Source: JAPPHA01 sp963662705 (GTDB lineage: Bacteria > Pseudomonadota > Alphaproteobacteria > Rhodobacterales > Rhodobacteraceae). Taken from it: a stretch of DNA of 64,000 nt. Under the pieces are notes generated by a model. The model was not told where the DNA came from, did not search any database, and saw only the letters and a program-made list of their open reading frames with translations. Below are positions 35,281 through 45,025 of the stretch, in pieces; positions within the stretch are counted from its first letter, which is position 1, and every line of letters starts with the position of its first letter. The position numbers were made by a program, and so were the translations under genes. The DNA is taken from NCBI GenBank assembly GCA_963662705.2, contig OY759767.1, forward strand, positions 5,642,001-5,706,000, read 5' to 3'.

Positions 35281-35787
35281 CTATTCCCTGCGCAACTGGT
35301 TCCCTGCCAACAGGTTCAGCTTGGAATTCTGAGCGTATTTTTGGCACAGCCGCTCGCAACCCTCGTACGTCGCGTCGAACGGCCCCGCCTTCCAACCGGT
35401 CAATTGCAACACCACGCCATTGCCGATCTTGGGTCCCACAAGCGCCTCCTGGTGGTTTTCGTCTTCCATCTCGGTCTTGTCGATCTTCACGCCCTTGGCC
35501 TCGAGTTCGGCCACATATTCCTCGATATCGTCGATCTCCAACCCGATGTGCTGGATCCCGTTGCCGTGCCTTTCCACGTATTTCGAGATGAAGCTGTCCG
35601 GGTCGTCGCTGGAGATGAAACTCATGATGCTGGCGCCGAACCGCACACAGGCGCCTCGGTATTTGTCCTCAATGGACTCGAACTCCATCATCATCTCACC
35701 TCCAAGCACGTTGATGGCATTGTCCAATGCCGCGGGAAGGTCCTTGACGGCAAAGGCGATGTGATTAATCGCGGTAATCCTGGCCAA
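35281..35787 (-). CDS. VOC (glyoxalase/dioxygenase-fold) protein
   Basis: A 168-residue VOC protein with paired beta-alpha-beta-beta-beta modules: AINHIAFAVKDLPAALD with a metal-ligand His, then HGNGIQHIGLEIDDIEEYV with a second. The layout resembles methylmalonyl-CoA epimerase and related enzymes. I place the start at TTG 35787 because AAAGGA lies eight bases upstream and homology begins there; the open frame runs to 35868. It sits between an FAD oxidase and an acyl-CoA ligase, so it may act on an acyl-CoA or keto acid in that pathway. Confidence 0.8.
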   Translation of the reverse strand: MARITAINHIAFAVKDLPAALDNAINVLGGEMMMEFESIEDKYRGACVRFGASIMSFISSDDPDSFISKYVERHGNGIQHIGLEIDDIEEYVAELEAKGVKIDKTEMEDENHQEALVGPKIGNGVVLQLTGWKAGPFDATYEGCERLCQKYAQNSKLNLLAGNQLRRE

Positions 35788-35922
35788 TTTGTAGTCCTTT
35801 CGTATTGAATTCGGCGTTACGAATCCTTCGGATTCATGTCCAGGTCGATTTGAAAAGCTCGCGTGCAACTCCTTGTTGGCGTTTAGGCAAGAACGGAAGT
35901 TTGCTGACCCGTGTCTTGCGGG

Positions 35923-37251
35923 CTATAATTTAAGGCAATCCATGAACCGGAACCACGCGACCGAAGCGGGCAGGAACCAGGGCCTGCCAAAATAAAGCGG
36001 CCTTGTCGTCATGGGAATGCCATCAAATGCGGTCCGCCCGTCCCTAAGGCCCAGGACCTGTTGCCCGATCCGCATTCCCAGGTAACTCGCCATCGAGACG
36101 CCGGCCCCGCAATATCCCATGGCATAATGCACGCCGTCGTGTTTGCCGGAATTGGCCAACGTGTCGAAGGTATACGCAACGAACCCCATCCAACTGTGGC
36201 TGACCTTGGCATCACGCAATTCCGGGAAAAGTCTGTCAAGATCGTGCTTGAGTCGGACCGCACTTTGTCTCGTATTCGTCTCGGCGCTCGAAACGCGCCC
36301 CCCAAAGACGATCCTCTGACGATCCGGTGACGGGCGATAGTAAAAGACGACCTTGCGGCTGTCGCTGACGATCCGGTTCCTTGGCATGAGCCGGTCCATC
36401 AGGCCCTTTTCAATCGGTTCCGTTGCGATCAAATAACTGCCTATTGGAACGACACGCCGCCGCAACCAGGGGGTCAAGCCAGACGTGTAGCCATTTGTCG
36501 CTATCACGACATCCCGTGCGCAAACTTCACCGCGACTGGCCTGCAAAACGAACCCCTGCCCGGTCCGTTCAATCGAAGTGACCCTGGTACGGGCGGCAAC
36601 CTGTGCACCCGCAGCGACGGCAAGGTCTAACAGCGCCTGATGATACCGCGCCGGGTCCAGGCTCGCGTGTTTCTCGAACACGATGCCGCCATGGTAACGG
36701 TCGGTTCCGATCTCTGCCTGTTGGTCGCCGCGTTCCACGATCTGGTATGGAACCTCCAGTCCGCGCGGCTGACTTGTGACCTGCCCCACCAGTCTATCGA
36801 ATGCGCTAGGGCTGTGAGCCGCGTGAAATCGGCCTGGAACCATGAAGTCGCAATCTATTACTTCGCGCTCGATGAAGTCTCCAATCCAGGACAGCGCGGT
36901 CTGCCCTTCTTTCAAGATGTCGAATGCAGTTTGCGGCCCGTATCTCCTGGTAAGTTCGCCCAGCGAAGGCTTGACGCTGGTGCTGATCTGCCCGCCATTT
37001 CGCGTACTGCATCCGAAACCGGCGTCCTCCGAGTCAAGGACGAGTGTTGAGCGTCCGCCTCGCGCGGTCACGATAGCTGTGTTCAAACCGGTATAGCCTG
37101 AGCCCACGATTGCGACTTCGACCGAAGGCGGGAGGTCGCCGATGGCAAGCTCCGGACGTGGGGTTCGGTCCCACCAATAGGGTTCCGACTTGAAGTCATG
37201 CGCGAACATTGATTGGTTGGCCTGCGATATCCCATGCCGTTCCTTGAACAT
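35923..37251 (-). CDS. FAD-dependent amine/amino-acid oxidoreductase (DAO family, PuuB-like)
   Basis: A 442-residue flavoprotein. The dinucleotide motif is GSGYTGL (50-56) followed by VLDSEDAGFGCSTRNGGQIS, typical of gamma-glutamylputrescine oxidase-like and glycine-oxidase-like proteins. The C-terminal FAD contact AMGYCGAGVSMASYLG is also present. It would oxidise a secondary or gamma-glutamyl amine to an aldehyde or keto acid, giving hydrogen peroxide. Similarity to PuuB and the GS-like ligase nearby hint at polyamine-type catabolism, but the two genes are in different operons. Confidence 0.87.
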   Translation of the reverse strand: MFKERHGISQANQSMFAHDFKSEPYWWDRTPRPELAIGDLPPSVEVAIVGSGYTGLNTAIVTARGGRSTLVLDSEDAGFGCSTRNGGQISTSVKPSLGELTRRYGPQTAFDILKEGQTALSWIGDFIEREVIDCDFMVPGRFHAAHSPSAFDRLVGQVTSQPRGLEVPYQIVERGDQQAEIGTDRYHGGIVFEKHASLDPARYHQALLDLAVAAGAQVAARTRVTSIERTGQGFVLQASRGEVCARDVVIATNGYTSGLTPWLRRRVVPIGSYLIATEPIEKGLMDRLMPRNRIVSDSRKVVFYYRPSPDRQRIVFGGRVSSAETNTRQSAVRLKHDLDRLFPELRDAKVSHSWMGFVAYTFDTLANSGKHDGVHYAMGYCGAGVSMASYLGMRIGQQVLGLRDGRTAFDGIPMTTRPLYFGRPWFLPASVAWFRFMDCLKL

Positions 37252-37397
37252 TCAACGATTCACTAACGCCATCAACCCTGAAACATTACGCTGCCTCGGT
37301 GCATCTGAGTTTTTACGAAGCCGGAGTTTCCAAATTCGGCACCTCCGTCAACGGAACCGGAGAATACCCTGAAAGGCTGTTCGACGCGTTTGCTCGG

Positions 37398-37672
37398 GCC
37401 TGGCCCATTGCCGGTTCAGGCAGAAGCTGGCCTGGATGTGTCGGAAGTACGGCAAGCGGTTCATCATCGCAAACGAGACCTACACAATCAGGACGCGTTC
37501 ATGGGACGGCTTTGCCGAGCAGGAGCTTGGTGGCTCGAAGACGGTCTCGGTCGGCACGATCATCGTTGACCGGGACATGAACGGTGCACGAGGCATCCTG
37601 CTTCGTGCGCCTTACGGCAACTTGGGCCGTTTCCTGGCGGCGGGCGCAGATGTTGCGCTCGTAGCGGAATAG
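37398..37672 (+). pseudogene. Degenerate tnpB 3' fragment
   Basis: The frame reads HCRFRQKLAWMCRKYGKRFIIANETYT, then LGGSKTVSVGTIIVDRDMNGARGILLRAP. This is the C-terminal end of an IS605-type OrfB, including the last RuvC Asp in DRDMNGAR. The zinc-ribbon cysteines have been replaced (RTRSWD and VSVG). The N-terminal two thirds are missing. It is of a different subgroup from the intact TnpB at 9-10 kb. Confidence 0.7.
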
Positions 37673-37966
37673 ATCAAGTGACGTCGACTTGCAGTACATC
37701 TTTCTCGCGGCGGCGGTTGCAACGAAAGGAACCCGGATCCGCCAAGAATTCATCTGGTCGATGATGAAACGCGCGAATCACCACGCAGAAAACGAGCCGC
37801 GCCAAAGGTCGCGGAATGCCAGATTGACAATTCGGTGTTCGAGGTTCACCCTGTTTCTGGAGGTTGGGCAACGCTGGCGAAAACCGCTTCTGGCAGTCCG
37901 AAACCGACTGAAAAAACGGGTTACGAATATGCAGCTGATTCCATTCGTTTATGCAGGTGACCTGTC

Positions 37967-38602
37967 GTGAGTGAAGCCTTTGTCCAGGTCGTCAGGCATC
38001 CGCTCGTTCAACACAAGCTCTCGTTGATGAGGCAGAAGGAAACGACGACCGTGAAGTTCCGGACTCTCCTCAGGGAAGTCTCTCTGCTCCTGGGATACGA
38101 AATCACGCGCGACCTCGAACTTGAGGCTCGCGCGATCGAAACGCCCCTGGCGAGTGTGTCGGCGCCGTTCCTGAGCGGAAAGAAACTCGTCCTGGTCTCG
38201 ATTCTCAGGGCCGGGAACGGACTTCTTGATGGCATGCTGGACCTCGTCCCCTCTGCGCGGGTCGGACATATCGGGATCTACCGCGACCCCGATACGCTCA
38301 AGGCAGTGGAGTACTATTTCAAGGTTCCCGAAGATCTCGGTGAAAGGCCTGTCATCGTTCTCGATCCCATGCTGGCGACCGCCAACACGGCAATTGCCGC
38401 AGTCGAAAAGATCAAGTCGACCGGAGCACGGAAATTGACGATGGCCTGTTTGCTCGCTGCGCCCGAGGGCATCCGGGCCTTTCACGAAATTCATCCTGAC
38501 GTACCCGTCATCACTGCGGCAATCGACGAACGTTTGAACGACCATGGCTACATTGTGCCGGGGCTGGGCGACGCGGGCGACCGGATTTACGGAACCCGAT
38601 AG
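37967..38602 (+). CDS. upp: Uracil phosphoribosyltransferase
   Basis: A 211-residue UPRTase making UMP from uracil and PRPP in pyrimidine salvage. It has HPLVQHKLSLMR at the start, ILRAGNGLLDGMLDLVP, the PRPP-binding VIVLDPMLATANTA and the uracil-binding end YIVPGLGDAGDRIYGT. The usual PRPP loop is DPMLATGG/GNS-like, so AN is a small variation. GTG 37967 gives the standard length. It is intact and apparently monocistronic. Confidence 0.95.
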   Translation: MSEAFVQVVRHPLVQHKLSLMRQKETTTVKFRTLLREVSLLLGYEITRDLELEARAIETPLASVSAPFLSGKKLVLVSILRAGNGLLDGMLDLVPSARVGHIGIYRDPDTLKAVEYYFKVPEDLGERPVIVLDPMLATANTAIAAVEKIKSTGARKLTMACLLAAPEGIRAFHEIHPDVPVITAAIDERLNDHGYIVPGLGDAGDRIYGTR

Positions 38603-38882
38603 CTTACGAGCGCCCGAATGAACCGGGCTGCCACCCGACGCCGTTTGCCCGTCGTGCAAACAGCGAAGAGATCATGAATGAGGACGCCCGCAAGCAGCTC
38701 GTGCAAGCAGCGTGTGCAGGCACTCCGGTATCGCGGACACGTCAGGAATTCAGGGATGCTGGTAATATGTGCCGGCGTTGACGAACGCCTGTCTCCAGGA
38801 GTCGGTTTGTCACGGTCGTGAAACTGGCGGGCGTTTGTTCCTCCCATGCAGGATCAGGGTTCAGGATCGAACCCTGCACGGG

Positions 38883-39221
38883 TTACAACGTGATGGAGGC
38901 AAGGGCGTCTTTCCGGTCCGGAAAAATCGAGATGATCCTGTCAAATCCGCTGACCTGAAACACGGTCATGATTTGTTCTGACAGGGAACACAGGGCAAAC
39001 TTGGAATTCACGGACTTGCACCTTTTTGCCGTCACGAGAATTGCACGGAGACCCGCACTGCTAATGTAATCCACTTCGGCAAAGTCCATGATCATGGCCT
39101 CGTCATCTTGCAGGGATGACCTTTCGACGGATGCTGCGAATTCATGGGCATTGCCACCGTCAATGCGGCCCGAAACAGCTGCTATGAGTATGTTGCCCTC
39201 TCTTGCGAACTGAACGTCCAT
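38883..39221 (-). CDS. STAS-domain anti-sigma factor antagonist-like protein
   Basis: A 112-residue single STAS domain of the SpoIIAA/RsbV kind. The switch loop DYISSAGLRAILV (serines 54 and 55) has the phosphorylatable serine. Such proteins bind an anti-sigma kinase when unphosphorylated. No kinase, phosphatase or sigma gene is seen beside it, so its partners are elsewhere. The start ATG 39221 lies in a region with no clear upstream gene. The 280 bases between upp and its stop hold no gene. Confidence 0.88.
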   Translation of the reverse strand: MDVQFAREGNILIAAVSGRIDGGNAHEFAASVERSSLQDDEAMIMDFAEVDYISSAGLRAILVTAKRCKSVNSKFALCSLSEQIMTVFQVSGFDRIISIFPDRKDALASITL

Positions 39222-39408
39222 TTTTTTCCTCGAATTCTGTAACCGTGCTGTTTTCAGGTGACTTGGTCAATTGCAAGACAAATTGCCAATACTCTTCTGC
39301 ACACGACAATTGAAGGCCCAATCGCTGAAAAAGCGGGCGAGGACCGACCATACTGACGGCCCGTCGCCAAAACACTCTGCTGGATGTCGACGCCGGTTGT
39401 CCCGAGAT

Positions 39409-40755
39409 TCAGTCATCTTCGGGCATCAATACGAATTCGGGATAAGCTTCAATTCCGAGTTCTCCCGCGTCCTGGCCAAGTTCTTCGATCATCGGCGCCA
39501 CGCGAGCTCCCATTGTCTTGCTGATGATGTACCAGACAGCCGTGGAAATACCGAATACGAACACACCGATGGCGAAAATGCCGACAATCTGCACGAACAG
39601 GTTTCCCCCAGCCGCGATGCAGACGGCCAATGTTCCCCAGATCCCGGCGAACAGGTGTGCGGGTACGGCGCCAACGACGTCATCGACCTTGATTATCTCC
39701 ATGAACTTCATGCCGAGCAGGCACACGACGCCGCCAACGCCACCGATAATGATCGCCCAGTTATGGTTGACGATATCCGGGCCTGCGGTGATGGCGACGA
39801 GACCGGCGATCGCCCCGTTCAGGCCGGCGAGAAGGTCAACCCGGCCGAGAACCGGGCGCGAAAGGATTATCGCAAAAAGGACACCTGCAGCGGCGGCCAG
39901 GTTGGTGTTCGAAAGAATGATACTGATCGCGATGGCGTCCGTGGCGCCCGCAAGCGCGAGTTGCGACCCCCCGTTGAATCCGAACCAGCCGAGCCAGAGA
40001 ATGAAAACCCCGAGCGTTACGACCGGAACGTTCGACGGCGGGGTCGTCTTGACGCTGCCGTCGGCCCTGAATTTTCCTGTACGCGCACCGACGATGATCG
40101 CACCTGCCAGCGCCGCCCAACCCCCGGTCGAATGAACGATCGTCGAACCGGCAAAATCCTGAAAACCCATTTCCGACAACCAGCCTCCGCCCCAGGTCCA
40201 GGCGCCGACCACCGGGTAAATGAATCCGGTCAATGCAATGATGAAGACAAAGAAAGACCAGAGATTGACTCTCTCGGCCAACGTACCGGAAACGATTGAC
40301 GCCGTCGTCGCGACGAAGACCATCTGGAAGAACCAGTCCGACATCGTCGAATAGCCCTTGTCGAGCACCGCAGGCGCAACCGAAGAATCACCACCCAGAA
40401 GCGCAATTTCGTCGGTCGTGACGCCATAGGTCAACTTGAGCGACCCGATCCATCCGCTGACATCGACATACATCAGGTTGTAACCGACCAAGTAGAACAT
40501 CAATCCGGCAATCGAATAGAGGCCGATGTTCTTGAGACAGATGACGGAGGCGTTCTTCGTCCGGACGGACCCCGACTCGAGCATTGTGAAGCCGGCACAC
40601 ATCCACATGACCAGTGCTCCCCAGATCAGGAAGGAGAAACTGTTCAGGACATAGGATGCCTCCGCGTCGAGAGCTGCCAAGGCGTTGGACGGGTGGAGCA
40701 AGAACGCGGCCGTAGCGGCCGAACCGCCGAGGACGGCGAAAACACTGAATCTCAT
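39409..40755 (-). CDS. amt: Ammonium transporter Amt
   Basis: About 448 residues. An N-terminal signal-like helix (MRFSVFAVLGGSAATAAF) precedes eleven expected membrane spans. Typical Amt blocks are AGFTMLESGSVRTKN, FQMVFVATTASIVSGTLAERV, DFAGSTIVHSTGGWAALAGAI with the pore His, LGWFGFNGGSQLA and VDDVVGAVPAHLFAGIWGTLA with the second pore His. ATG 40755 is chosen; an upstream extension to 40869 lacks family similarity. No glnK gene lies next to it, which is unusual for amt. Confidence 0.93.
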   Translation of the reverse strand: MRFSVFAVLGGSAATAAFLLHPSNALAALDAEASYVLNSFSFLIWGALVMWMCAGFTMLESGSVRTKNASVICLKNIGLYSIAGLMFYLVGYNLMYVDVSGWIGSLKLTYGVTTDEIALLGGDSSVAPAVLDKGYSTMSDWFFQMVFVATTASIVSGTLAERVNLWSFFVFIIALTGFIYPVVGAWTWGGGWLSEMGFQDFAGSTIVHSTGGWAALAGAIIVGARTGKFRADGSVKTTPPSNVPVVTLGVFILWLGWFGFNGGSQLALAGATDAIAISIILSNTNLAAAAGVLFAIILSRPVLGRVDLLAGLNGAIAGLVAITAGPDIVNHNWAIIIGGVGGVVCLLGMKFMEIIKVDDVVGAVPAHLFAGIWGTLAVCIAAGGNLFVQIVGIFAIGVFVFGISTAVWYIISKTMGARVAPMIEELGQDAGELGIEAYPEFVLMPEDD

Positions 40756-41088
40756 TTTGACTATCCGTTTTCCTGGTTTGTCAGCTGCGACGCTGCGGAT
40801 CATTGTCAAGGCGGGCCGGTACGTGCCAGCCAACCCGACCAATTTGCTACAGCAGGCGCCAAAATGCAAATTGTCATCGAATGGTGTTTCGCATACGGCT
40901 TTTCTGCCATGAAATCATGGATAATGCGGACGGATTGAATCCGGGTCGTGCCAATTTATCACGCCGGATCCACAAGTCGACCGCAACGCCAGCGCCCCGT
41001 TCCACCGAATCGGGCGGCGAAAACGGACGAGAGGGGACAGCTTTCGCCACCGCCCGGTGCCGAAGGACCGCCCCGGTGAATCGTTCAA
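40756..41088. other. Gene-free stretch upstream of amt
   Basis: This region should contain the amt promoter. I looked for a sigma-54 site (GG and GC elements with correct spacing) and found none that fits. No other gene is visible. Confidence 0.4.
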
Positions 41089-43029
41089 TTACCGGCGTGC
41101 ATTTTCCTCGGCGCGCCTCTCGACGATTCCATCGGCCTCGCGGCCGTACAATTCCTGAAAATGCGCAAAGTCAGCTTCGTACCTGCCAACACCCTGGGTT
41201 GCCGACCGGAGATTGTTGATCAGGCCTTCAAGGGATGTGCCGGGCATGAGTGCGCGAACAACATCCCAGCCCTCTGCATCGGCTTCACGATCAAATCCGA
41301 GAATCTGGCCGCGCATGGACGAGATCATCGGATTGAGGGCACCGGTAAAGACAGATGGCGCCCGGAACCGGACCTCGAAAATCGGTTCCAGCAACACCGG
41401 TTGTGCCTTGCTTAATCCTTCGGAGACTCCGCCGCGGCCGGCGATCCTGAAAGCCATGTCCGACGAATCGACCGAATGGTGCTGGCCGTCGTACAGGTTG
41501 ACCAGCACATCAATGACAGGGAATCCAAGTGGTCCTCGCGCCATGGCCTCTTCGGCACCCAACTGAACGGCGGGAATGTAATTCCTGGGGACCGATCCAC
41601 CATGAATCGTCTCGGAAAAGGCAAAACCGTCTCCACGCTTGGCAGGCCCAACCGTCAGCTTGACGTCGGCAAACTGTCCCGCGCCCCCTGACTGTTTCTT
41701 GTGACGGAAATGTATGTCGGTCTTTTGGGTAATCGTTTCCCGGTAGTGGGCAACGAATGGTCCGGTGTCCGTTTCGACACCGAAGACATCGGACAGTGTC
41801 TGCTGGATTCTTCGAAGATGCTGCGATCCCTGGGTGCCGAGAATGACCTGGCCGCTTTCCTGGTCATGAATTACGGTCAGCGACATGTCTTCCGCGGCAA
41901 TCTTGTGCAGGGCTTCCGAAAGCTTGGCGTCGTCCCGGTCGTTCAACGCGGAAATCGTCCGGTTCCAGAGCGCGGGATACGCCTTGTACCATTCGGGGGA
42001 TTCGATCTGACCGGTCTCGGAATACAGGCATCCGGCATTCAGATGGTCCGATTTCACGGCCGACGCGACCCCGCCGGCATCGATGGATGTTTTCGCAGCG
42101 GGCCTCTCCCCGAACGGCTCGACCAGCCCGCCTATCGAATTTCCACCGACCGTTGCCCCCGAACTCAATTCGTCGGCGAAACTGCGCAACCAGACAAGCT
42201 TGCCGACGTGTTTCCGGGTACGGCTCATGAATGCGGATGCAACAACGTCGTTCAGGCGGGACCGGGTGTCACCGGGCTGGGGAGCCTCGTGGCGGAGGGC
42301 TTTCATCAACCGGCGGATGCCGTTTCCGGTCGCGGCGGATCCGAAAAAGGCCGGGACCGTCAGGTTCTCGGCAAGCGTCCGGGCGCAGATCCCGTAGACC
42401 GCACCCGTTGCGGGCGTCCGATCTTCGATGATTTCCTCGAGAAGCCAGTCATCATGTTCCGAAAGGCTCTCAAGCAGTTCTTCGCGACCCTCTGCCTGCC
42501 TGTCCCGAAGGTCATCCGGCACCTCGATGAGTTCGGACGGTTCACCATCGCGATAACGCCAGGCCCGGTCGGACACGAGATCGACCGCGCCGACGACACG
42601 TTCACCGTCACGAATGGGAACCTGCCTCAGGATGATCGGACGGTCAGAATAGGATTGAATGGCAGACATGATGCCGCGGGCGTCATGGCGGCACTCGTCG
42701 ATACGGTTCACGAATAAAAAGCGGGGAACGTTTCCGGCCTCGGCGAGGCGAATCCAGGGAGCAGCAAGGACAGCCTGGTCGGGGTCCGGAGATGCAACGA
42801 TGACGACCGCATCGGCACAGAGAACGGAATCAAGCGCAGTTTGAGCAAACTCGAGCGATCCCGGGCAGTCCAATGCGACCCAGTCTTCACCGAGGTAGGA
42901 AAACTCCGCACAGCGCAGGTCGACAGGCGGTGCGGCAGGCGGCCTCTTGCCTTCGAGCATGGCCATCTGGTCAATGAGTTCGGACTTGCCAGCTGCTGAC
43001 GGGCCGATGACAGCGATACATCTCGTCAT
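41089..43029 (-). CDS. Elongation factor G-like translational GTPase (diverged paralogue)
   Basis: A 646-residue EF-G-like protein. The P-loop is VIGPSAAGKSE (G9-S16), G3 is DCPGS and G4 is the variant NRID. Domain IV/V similarity is clear: ETITQKTDIHFRHKKQSGGAGQFADVKL and LEPIFEVRFRAPSVFTGALNPMISSMRGQILGF. A perfect AGGAGG site precedes ATG 43029. The G domain is short and its effector (G2) segment is not the usual translation-factor form, so the role may differ from canonical translocation. Similar FusA-like paralogues are known but poorly studied. Confidence 0.85.
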   Translation of the reverse strand: MTRCIAVIGPSAAGKSELIDQMAMLEGKRPPAAPPVDLRCAEFSYLGEDWVALDCPGSLEFAQTALDSVLCADAVVIVASPDPDQAVLAAPWIRLAEAGNVPRFLFVNRIDECRHDARGIMSAIQSYSDRPIILRQVPIRDGERVVGAVDLVSDRAWRYRDGEPSELIEVPDDLRDRQAEGREELLESLSEHDDWLLEEIIEDRTPATGAVYGICARTLAENLTVPAFFGSAATGNGIRRLMKALRHEAPQPGDTRSRLNDVVASAFMSRTRKHVGKLVWLRSFADELSSGATVGGNSIGGLVEPFGERPAAKTSIDAGGVASAVKSDHLNAGCLYSETGQIESPEWYKAYPALWNRTISALNDRDDAKLSEALHKIAAEDMSLTVIHDQESGQVILGTQGSQHLRRIQQTLSDVFGVETDTGPFVAHYRETITQKTDIHFRHKKQSGGAGQFADVKLTVGPAKRGDGFAFSETIHGGSVPRNYIPAVQLGAEEAMARGPLGFPVIDVLVNLYDGQHHSVDSSDMAFRIAGRGGVSEGLSKAQPVLLEPIFEVRFRAPSVFTGALNPMISSMRGQILGFDREADAEGWDVVRALMPGTSLEGLINNLRSATQGVGRYEADFAHFQELYGREADGIVERRAEENARR

Positions 43030-43309
43030 CCTTGATCCTCCTAATCTGGTCATTTCTGATTTCGCGCCGCAATTTCGCGGAATTCCTGTCAGTGTAGGAT
43101 AAATGATCAGGATTTGAACAGAGGCAACGGCGGAGTCGGGCCACGGAAGCCATGGCAATGCTGGTCCTGTCCAGTATCGTTCCGCGGACCGTCACCGGGC
43201 GGGTTCCCGGGTTGCCTCGTCAGCGGCCCTTGTCGGGTTCCGGCAACCTGGACCGCCGTTCGGTCCAATCGCGCACGGATGTCACGGACGGCATGGGAAC
43301 ACATGCCGT

Positions 43310-45022
43310 TCATACGGTTTCCCTTTTCCTCACGGACTCATCCACGGCAGAGATTTCCGCCTCCGACAGGCCGTAGAGCTCCCGTGCGGCCTCGGCCGAA
43401 ATATAGCCTCCGGCGAGATCACGCTTGACCTGGGCCGGGTCGCGGTCCCGAGGGTCGCCGTAACCCCCTCCTCCCGGGAAAGCCATCACCACCATTCGCC
43501 CGTGCGGTACGAATTGTTTGCCCTTGACCCGCATCGGCGTTCCATCGTCCTGCGCAATTGTCGTCGGTGCGCCGCTCTTTCCGCCACGCCGGCCGCGTGC
43601 AGGGTGCCGGCCGCGGTCAAACATTGCCTGGATGTCGAATTCGTGGCCCTCAACCGCCCCCACTTCCATGTATTGGCCGAGGCCACCACGCGTTCGGCCT
43701 GCACCGCCGCTGTCCGGCCTGAGTTCCTTGCGCCAGATGATGACGGGCCCGGCATGTTCGGTCGCTTCAATCGGCATGGTCATGACACCGGACGGGAACG
43801 CGGTGGCATTGAGTCCATCTTGCCCCGGCCGTGCTCCGGAGCCGCCGGAATTGAACGTCAACACTTCGGACCGCCGCGCTCCTGGTGGAGGGGGTGCGTC
43901 GGTGCGTGGACGCAAGGACAGCTGAAAATTGCACAGGCATCCTGCCCCTTCGGCCGGAACCACTCCCGGGATGATCTTGTCCAGGGCGTCGTAAACCGTG
44001 TCCGGAACGAAATGCCCGATAATGTGGCGCAGCGCGACAGGTGCAGGATGCGGCGCGTTGACAATCGTGTTTTCCGGCGCGGTGACCTCGAACGGGGCAA
44101 GCGATGCCGCATTGTTCGGGATTTCCGGCGCAATGGCGCATTTCAGGGCGTAGCAACAATAGGCCTTGGTGTAGACCAGCGGGCAATTGATCCCCTTTTT
44201 GTCCACCCCCGAGGAACCGGCGAAGTCGGTGACGATCCGGTCTTCATGGATGGTCACATTGACCCTGAGCGTTATCGGCACGTCAAATCCGTCAACCGTC
44301 ATTTCGCCGGCCGCGTTTCGGCGCGGCAGGGCCGCGATGCGCTCGATCGTGGCCCGTCGCGAATTCTCGAGAATGAATTCAGCGATCCCGTCCAGGTCGG
44401 CGAGGCCGTACTCCTCCATCATGTCGCCGAGCCGCCGGTGGCCGAATTCGTTGCAGGTCGCGAGGGCGAAGATGTCGCCGATCAGCTGGTCAGGTTCCCT
44501 GACATTGCCCCGGATGACCCTGACGAGGGTTTCGTCGACCGCGCCGCGGTTGGCGAACTTCATGATCGGTATGTAGAGGCCTTCCTCGTACACGCTTTGC
44601 GCATCCGCCCCGAAACCCCGGCCCCCGATGTCAACGACATGCGCCGTGCAGGCGAGGAAGCCCGCCAGGGCGCCGCCGTGAAACGACGGCGTTACCATCG
44701 TGATGTCGTGCAGGTGGCCCGTTCCTTCCCACGGGTCGTTCGTGATGTATATGTCGCCTTCGAACATGTTCTGCCGCCCGATGCGGCGAATGAAGTGACC
44801 GACGGAGTCGGCCATTGCGTTCACGTGCCCCGGCGTGCCGGTTACCGCCTGGGCGAGCATGTTGCCGCGTATGTCGTAGACGCCGGCGGAAAGGTCTCCA
44901 GCCTCCCGGACAGAAGTGGAAAATGCGGTGCGTACCAAGGCCTGGGCCTGCTCCTCGACAACCGAAATCAGGCGGTTCCACATGACCTGGTACGCGACCC
45001 GGGAGTGCTCCTTTCCAGCCAC
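43310..45022 (-). CDS. HyuB-type hydantoinase/carboxylase subunit B
   Basis: A 570-residue HyuB protein with YITNDPWEGTGHLHDITMV, GRGFGADAQSVYEEGLYIP, GGSGARPGQDGLNATAFPSG and FPGGGGYGDPRDRDPAQVKRDL. It starts three bases after its hyuA partner stop. It belongs to a different subgroup from the two hyuB genes of the 12-24 kb operon, being closer to HyuB proteins that start with a VMWNRLISVVEEQAQALVRTAFS-like region. The substrate is unknown; a hydantoin, oxoproline or ketone carboxylation are all possible for the family. Confidence 0.9.
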   Translation of the reverse strand: MAGKEHSRVAYQVMWNRLISVVEEQAQALVRTAFSTSVREAGDLSAGVYDIRGNMLAQAVTGTPGHVNAMADSVGHFIRRIGRQNMFEGDIYITNDPWEGTGHLHDITMVTPSFHGGALAGFLACTAHVVDIGGRGFGADAQSVYEEGLYIPIMKFANRGAVDETLVRVIRGNVREPDQLIGDIFALATCNEFGHRRLGDMMEEYGLADLDGIAEFILENSRRATIERIAALPRRNAAGEMTVDGFDVPITLRVNVTIHEDRIVTDFAGSSGVDKKGINCPLVYTKAYCCYALKCAIAPEIPNNAASLAPFEVTAPENTIVNAPHPAPVALRHIIGHFVPDTVYDALDKIIPGVVPAEGAGCLCNFQLSLRPRTDAPPPPGARRSEVLTFNSGGSGARPGQDGLNATAFPSGVMTMPIEATEHAGPVIIWRKELRPDSGGAGRTRGGLGQYMEVGAVEGHEFDIQAMFDRGRHPARGRRGGKSGAPTTIAQDDGTPMRVKGKQFVPHGRMVVMAFPGGGGYGDPRDRDPAQVKRDLAGGYISAEAARELYGLSEAEISAVDESVRKRETV

Positions 45023-45025
45023 GCC

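Noticed and set aside
40756..40960. Possible sigma-54 promoter for amt
   Set aside because: TGGCA- and TTGCA-like words occur, but the GG-to-GC spacing does not fit a -24/-12 promoter.
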